NCBI GenBank assembly: GCA_017654935.2
Contig: CM065683.1
Span: forward strand, 284,042-348,041
Reading direction: 5' to 3'
From: Phymorhynchus buccinoides
Lineage: Eukaryota; Mollusca; Gastropoda; Neogastropoda; Raphitomidae
DNA length: 64,000 nt
This document shows positions 59,510 to 64,000 of this stretch, piece by piece. Position numbers and translations under genes: made by a program. Numbering within the stretch: position 1 is the first letter of the stretch; the number at the start of each line of letters is the position of its first letter. The notes below the pieces were generated by a model. The model had not been told where the DNA came from. It saw only the letters and a list, made by a program, of their open reading frames with translations, and did no database searches.

Positions 59510-62325
59510 AAATGATACATATCACATGCAGTGTAATGTCTCCCATCATCTGGACCATACTGTTGTGTCTATAACCAAAATGATGTATATCACATGCAGT
59601 GTAATTTCTCCCATCATCTGGACCATACTGTTGTGTCTATAACCAAAATGATACATATCACATGCAGTGTAATGTCTCCCATCATCTGGACCATACTGTT
59701 GTGTCTATAACCAAAATGATACATATCACATGCAGTGTAATTTCTCCCATCATCTGGACCATACTGTTGTGTCTATAACCAAAATGATACATATCACATG
59801 CAGTGTAATGTCTCCCATCATCTGGACCATACTGTTGTGTCTATAACCAAAATGATGTATATCACATGCTGTGTAATTTCTCCCATCATCTGGGCCATAC
59901 TGTTGTGTCTATAATCAGAACGGGATCAGAACCATACTGTTGTGTCTATAATCAGAACGGGATCAGAACCATACTGTGTGTCTCTATAACCAGAATGATA
60001 CATATCACATACAGTGGCATTTCTCCATCATCTGGACCATACTGTTGTGTCTATAACCAGAACCATACTGTTGTGTCTCTATAACCAAAATGATACATAT
60101 CACATTGGCATTTTCCCCATCATCTGGGCCATACTGTTGTGTCTATAACCAGAACCATACTGTAGTGTCTATAACCAGAATGATACATATCACATACAGT
60201 GGCATTTTTCCTATCATCTGGGCCATACTGTTGTGTCTATAATCAGAACGGGATCAGAACCATACTGTTGTGTCTCTATAACCAAAATGATACATATCAC
60301 ATACAGTGGCATTTCTCCATCATCTGGGCCATACTGTTGTGTCTATAATCAGAACGGGATCAGAACCATACTGTTGTGTCTCTATAACCAGAATGATACA
60401 TATCACAGTGGCATGTCCCCATCATCTGGACCATACTGTTGTGTCTATAATCAGAACGGGATCAGAACCATACTGTTGTGTCTCTATAACCAGAATGATA
60501 CATATCACATACAGTGGCATTTTTCCCATCATCTGGGCCATACTGTTGTGTCTATAATCAGAATGATACATATCACATACAGGGATCAGAACCATACTGT
60601 TGTGTCTCTATAACCAGAATGATACATATCACATACAGTGGCATTTTTCCCATCATCTGGGCCATACTGTTGTGTCTATAATCAGAACGGGATCAGAACC
60701 ATACTGTTGTGTCTCTATAACCAGAATGATACATATCACAGTGGCATTTCCCCATCATCTGGGCCATACTGTTGTGTCTATAATCAGAACGGGATCAGAA
60801 CCATACTGTTGTGTCTCTATAACCAAAATGATACATATCACATACAGTGGCATTTTTCCCATCATCTGGGCCATACTGTTGTGTCTATAATCAGAATGGG
60901 ATCAGAACCATACTGTTGTGTCTCTATAACCAGAATGATACATATCACATACAGTGGCATTTTCTCCCATCATCTGGGCCATACTGTTGTGTCTATAATC
61001 AGAACGGGATCAGAACCATACTGTTGTGTCTATAACCAGAATGATACATATCACATACAGTGGCATTTCTCCCATCATCTGGGCCATACTGTTGTGTCTA
61101 TAATCAGAACGGGATCAGAACCATACTGTTGTGTCTATAACCAGAACCATACTGTTGTGTCTCTATAACCAAAATGATACATATCACAGTGGCATTTTCC
61201 CCATCATCTGGGCCATACTGTTGTGTCTATAACCAGAACCATACTGTAGTGTCTATAACCAGAATGATACATATCACATACAGTGGCATTTTTCCTATCA
61301 TCTGGGCCATACTGTTGTGTCTATAATCAGAACGGGATCAGAACCATACTGTTGTGTCTCTATAACCAGAATGATACATATCACATACAGTGGCATTTTT
61401 CCCATCATCTGGGCCATACTGTTGTGTCTATAATCAGAACGGGATCAGAACCATACTGTTGTGTCTCTATAACCAAAATGATACATATCACAGTGGCATT
61501 TCCCCATCATCTGGGCCATACTGTTGTGTCTATAATCAGAACGGGATCAGAACCATACTGTAGTGTCTATAACCAAAATGATACATATCACATACAGTGG
61601 CATTTCTCCATCATCTGGGCCATACTGTTGTGTCTCTATAACCAGAACCATACTGTTGTGTCTCTATAACCAGAATGATACATATCACATACAGTGGCAT
61701 TTTGATGATCATCTGGGCCATACTGTTGTGTCTATAACCAGAACCATACTGTAGTGTCTATAACCAGAATGATACATATCACATACAGTGGCATTTTTCC
61801 ATCATCTGGGCCATACTGTTGTGTCTATAATCAGAACGGGATCAGAACCATACTGTTGTGTGATGATAGCCAAAATGATACATATCACAGTGGCATTTTC
61901 CCCATCATCTGGGCCATACTGTTGTGTCTATAACCAGAACCATCAGACTGTAGTGTCTATAACCAGAATGATACATATCACATACAGTGGCATTTTCTCC
62001 ATCATCTGGGCCATACTGTTGTGTCTATAATCAGAATGGGATCAGAACCATACTGTTGTGTCTCTATAACCAAAATGATACATATCACATACAGTGGCAT
62101 TTCTCCCATCATCTGGGCCATACTGTTGTGTCTATAATCAGAACGGGATCAGAACCATACTGTAGTGTCTATAACCAAAATGATACATATCACATACAGT
62201 GGCATTTCTCCATCATCTGGGCCATACTGTTGTGTCTATAATGAACCATACTGTAGTGTCTATAACCAGAATGATACATATCACATACAGTGGCATTTCT
62301 CCATCATCTGGGCCATACTGTTCTA
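59510..62325. repeat. 68-107-bp composite satellite (right, 2.8 kb)
   Basis: Mirror of 3748-5832 but about 730 bp longer. Units with CATACTGTTGTGTCTATAAC, GAACGGGATCAGAACC, GATACATATCACATACAGTG and GCATTTTCCCATCATCTGG. It fills most of the intron between the two exons. Confidence 0.94.
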
Positions 62326-62359
62326 TGACGCTTTAATGAGGGCATAATCACGATCAGGG

Positions 62360-62523
62360 AGTCCCGCGGATAAAAAAAAAGCAAAGCATGATGATGATAG
62401 TGATAATGATGATACTGATGATGATAGTGATGATGATGACTGATGTATTTTCCAGAGGCCATCTACAGCGATGAACTAACAGGCGTAACAGACACGTCAG
62501 ACTCCAAGGGTGGAGAGTTGATG

Positions 62524-62555
<32 letters not shown>

Positions 62556-62640
62556 AGTGATGATGAAAGATTAGTGATGATGATGATGATGATGACTGAT
62601 GTATTTTCCCTGATTTTTCTCGACTCACTCGACTGGGCTT
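62360..62640. repeat. (GATGAT)n-rich DNA around the 54-bp exon
   Basis: Imperfect GAT trinucleotide runs on both sides of the exon. Shorter than the left mirror (3190-3740) because only one exon copy is present. Two copies of ACTGATGTATTTTCC (about 62440 and 62593) show that a second duplicate began but lost its exon. Confidence 0.8.
62456..62509 (+). CDS. 54-bp exon following the 150-bp exon (right copy)
   Basis: The acceptor is GTATTTTCCAG. Two leading bases, 17 codons (AIYSDELTGVTDTSDSK) and one trailing base give a phase 1-1 exon. Joined to the 150-bp exon it reads ...RDDFF-K-AIYSDELTG..., with no stop. The donor here is G|GTGGAG, weaker than the GTGAGT of the damaged left copy at 3579-3633. 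It is flanked by (GATGAT)n microsatellites like those around the 150-bp exon. Function unknown. Confidence 0.6.
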
Positions 62641-62774
62641 TATAGCAGGCATCACGCGCCCGCCTAAGTCTGAAGTTATCACCGTGTGTGTAACTGTCGC
62701 GTGCAACCATCACAGGCAAACGAAGCCTGCGCGAGTGGCTCTATTTTGTAGGCCTAGCAAATATGTCACTGCTA

Positions 62775-63100
62775 CAGTGGCTGGGCTGAAGCCCTGCTTC
62801 GTCTTCTTCCAAGAAACGGAAAAGAGAAAGTGATGACCAATCATCCGAATCAAATGCGTGCAAAGAAGATGAACCAAAGCCTCCAAGTAAAAAAACAACG
62901 ATCCTACCACCCGTCCTGGGAGACAGAGTTCCTGTGGCTCAAGCATAAAGACGGTGAGATGAAGTGCACTATTTGCATTGACAATGCCATGACGTCTTCC
63001 AGCAGGCCTAATGCCTGTGAAAAGAATGCTTTCGTCACTGGGTCAACCAATCTACGGAAAACTTCCCTACGCTGGCACGAAGAAAGCCAAGACAACATGG
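62775..63100 (+). pseudogene. TTF-type (hAT-derived) zinc-finger fragment (right)
   Basis: Twin of 2440-2765 and easier to read here: a leader SSSKKRKRESDDQSSESNAC in one frame, then after A7 at 62889-62895 the frame changes to RSYHPSWETEFLWLKHKDG, KCTIC and FVTGSTNLRKTSLRWHEES. The one-base frame change is present in both arms, so it predates their separation or is a systematic homopolymer error. The sequence runs out into GTGTGTC-rich repeat DNA. The TTF finger binds DNA in hAT-related proteins; this fragment lacks any downstream domain. Confidence 0.6.
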
Positions 63101-63654
63101 TTGCCGTGTGTGTCTGTCTTTCATTTAATGTCTATCCACTACACGTGATATTAGACACACACACACAAAAAAGAAGAGGGTATGCATAAAGGTGAATATG
63201 TGCTTGTGTACTTGCATGTATGGATGTGTGTGTGATGTGGTGTGTGATGTGGTGTGTGTGTGTGTGTGTATGTGCAATGATTTTTGGTGTTGAATTTGTT
63301 CAGAGAAACTTTTTTTTATTTGTTCATTGAAAAGCACTGATTTGTGCAATCCAAAGGCAGAGGCCAAGATGGTGTTTATTTTCAGTTTTAGTTCTTATGA
63401 CTTGTGAAATACAACAATGCTACTCATTGCATACATGTAGTAACTACCATGTGATTGTGGGTGTGCGTGTGCGTGTGCGTGTGATTAGGTGTGTGTGTGT
63501 GTGTGATTTTTGTTGGTGTTGAATTTGTTTAATGAAAAAGACTGATTTTTGTAATCTAATGACAGAGCCCAAGATGGGACTTTCATGATGTTTATTCTCA
63601 GTTTTAATTTTTAAGACTTATGAAAGACAGCTGTACTATTCATTACTGTGTGTT
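63101..63654. repeat. Diverged direct repeat pair with (TG)n tracts (right)
   Basis: Mirror of 1879-2439: two copies of TTGGTGTTGAATTTGTT and TTTATT(T/C)TCAGTTTTA(G/A)TT blocks, with (TG)n runs. Confidence 0.75.
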
Positions 63655-64000
63655 TGCCTCATTTGTCTGTTTTCATGGTTTCCGCCGTTTGTCTGTTTTC
63701 ATGGTTGTCTGTTTTCATGGTTGCCTCGTTTGTCTGTTTTCATGGTTGCCTCTTTGTTGTTTTCATGGTTGCCTCGTTTGTCTGTTTTCATGGTTGCCTC
63801 ATTTGTCTGTTTTCATGGTTGCCTCGTTTGTCTGTTTTCATGGTTGTCTGTTTTCATGGTTGCCTCGTTTGTCTGTTTTCATGGTTGTCTGTTTTCATGG
63901 TTGCCTCATTTGTCTGTTTTCATGGTTGTCTCATTTGTCTGTTTTCATGGTTGCCTCATTTGTCTGTTTTCATGGTTGTCTCGTTTGTCTGTTTTCATGG
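63655..64000. repeat. 25/16-bp minisatellite (right, cut by window edge)
   Basis: Units of TCTGTTTTCATGGTTG with or without the CCTCGTTTG block, mirror of the outer-inner end of 66-1878. The array continues beyond the window. Confidence 0.95.

Overview
The window is eukaryotic and almost certainly from an animal. It carries several families of non-LTR retrotransposon, MITE-like DNA elements, spliced exons with GT/AG boundaries, and a TTF/hAT-type zinc-finger fragment, and it has no bacterial gene organisation. The mix of retrotransposon tails, short palindromic elements and abundant minisatellites fits a marine invertebrate, possibly a mollusc; that assignment is an inference and is weak. Most long open frames are tandem repeats read through in every frame, not genes.

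The dominant structure is a very large inverted duplication. Positions 1-31000 (left arm) and 31501-64000 (right arm) are reverse complements of each other, element by element, around a run of exactly 500 N at 31001-31500. The sum of paired coordinates is about 65,340-65,540 in the outer part and falls to about 62,220-62,720 in the inner part, because one satellite array is about 2.1 kb on the left and about 4.8 kb on the right. All mobile-element insertions and most minisatellite copy numbers are shared, and amino-acid differences between arms are few. The 500-N gap, and the dense single-base indels only in the inner left arm (about 23-31 kb), point to two copies or haplotypes of one locus scaffolded head to head, at least as strongly as to a real palindrome.

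Reading the left arm outward to centre: a 25/16-bp minisatellite (66-1878); a TTF zinc-finger pseudogene (2440-2765); three decayed copies of a 54-bp exon in ATC-rich DNA (3190-3740); a roughly 68-107-bp satellite (3748-5832); a 150-bp exon with two partial duplicates (6060-6528); 24-, 53-, 65/73-, 32- and 54-bp minisatellites (7415-10075); a 5'-truncated non-LTR element between two (GA)n tracts (10779-12767); hairpin repeats, a 153-bp fold-back element, a LINE fragment and a piggyBac-like MITE (13255-15356); then a nearly continuous chain of satellites with units of 83, 89, 63, 24, 97, 70, 40 and 59 bp (16915-30890), interrupted by a reverse-transcriptase fragment, an L2/CR1-like LINE tail and a 1-kb TIR element. 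The right arm repeats this in reverse.

The only probable host gene is represented by two exons, at 59126-59275 and 62456-62509 on the right-arm plus strand (mirrored at 6060-6209 and about 3579-3633, minus strand). Their splice phases match. I do not recognise the protein. I see no operon, CRISPR array or defence island. The most notable biology is the family relationship between neighbouring satellites (83/89/63, 97/24 and 70/40 bp), which looks like new repeat units arising by recombination or truncation of adjacent ones.
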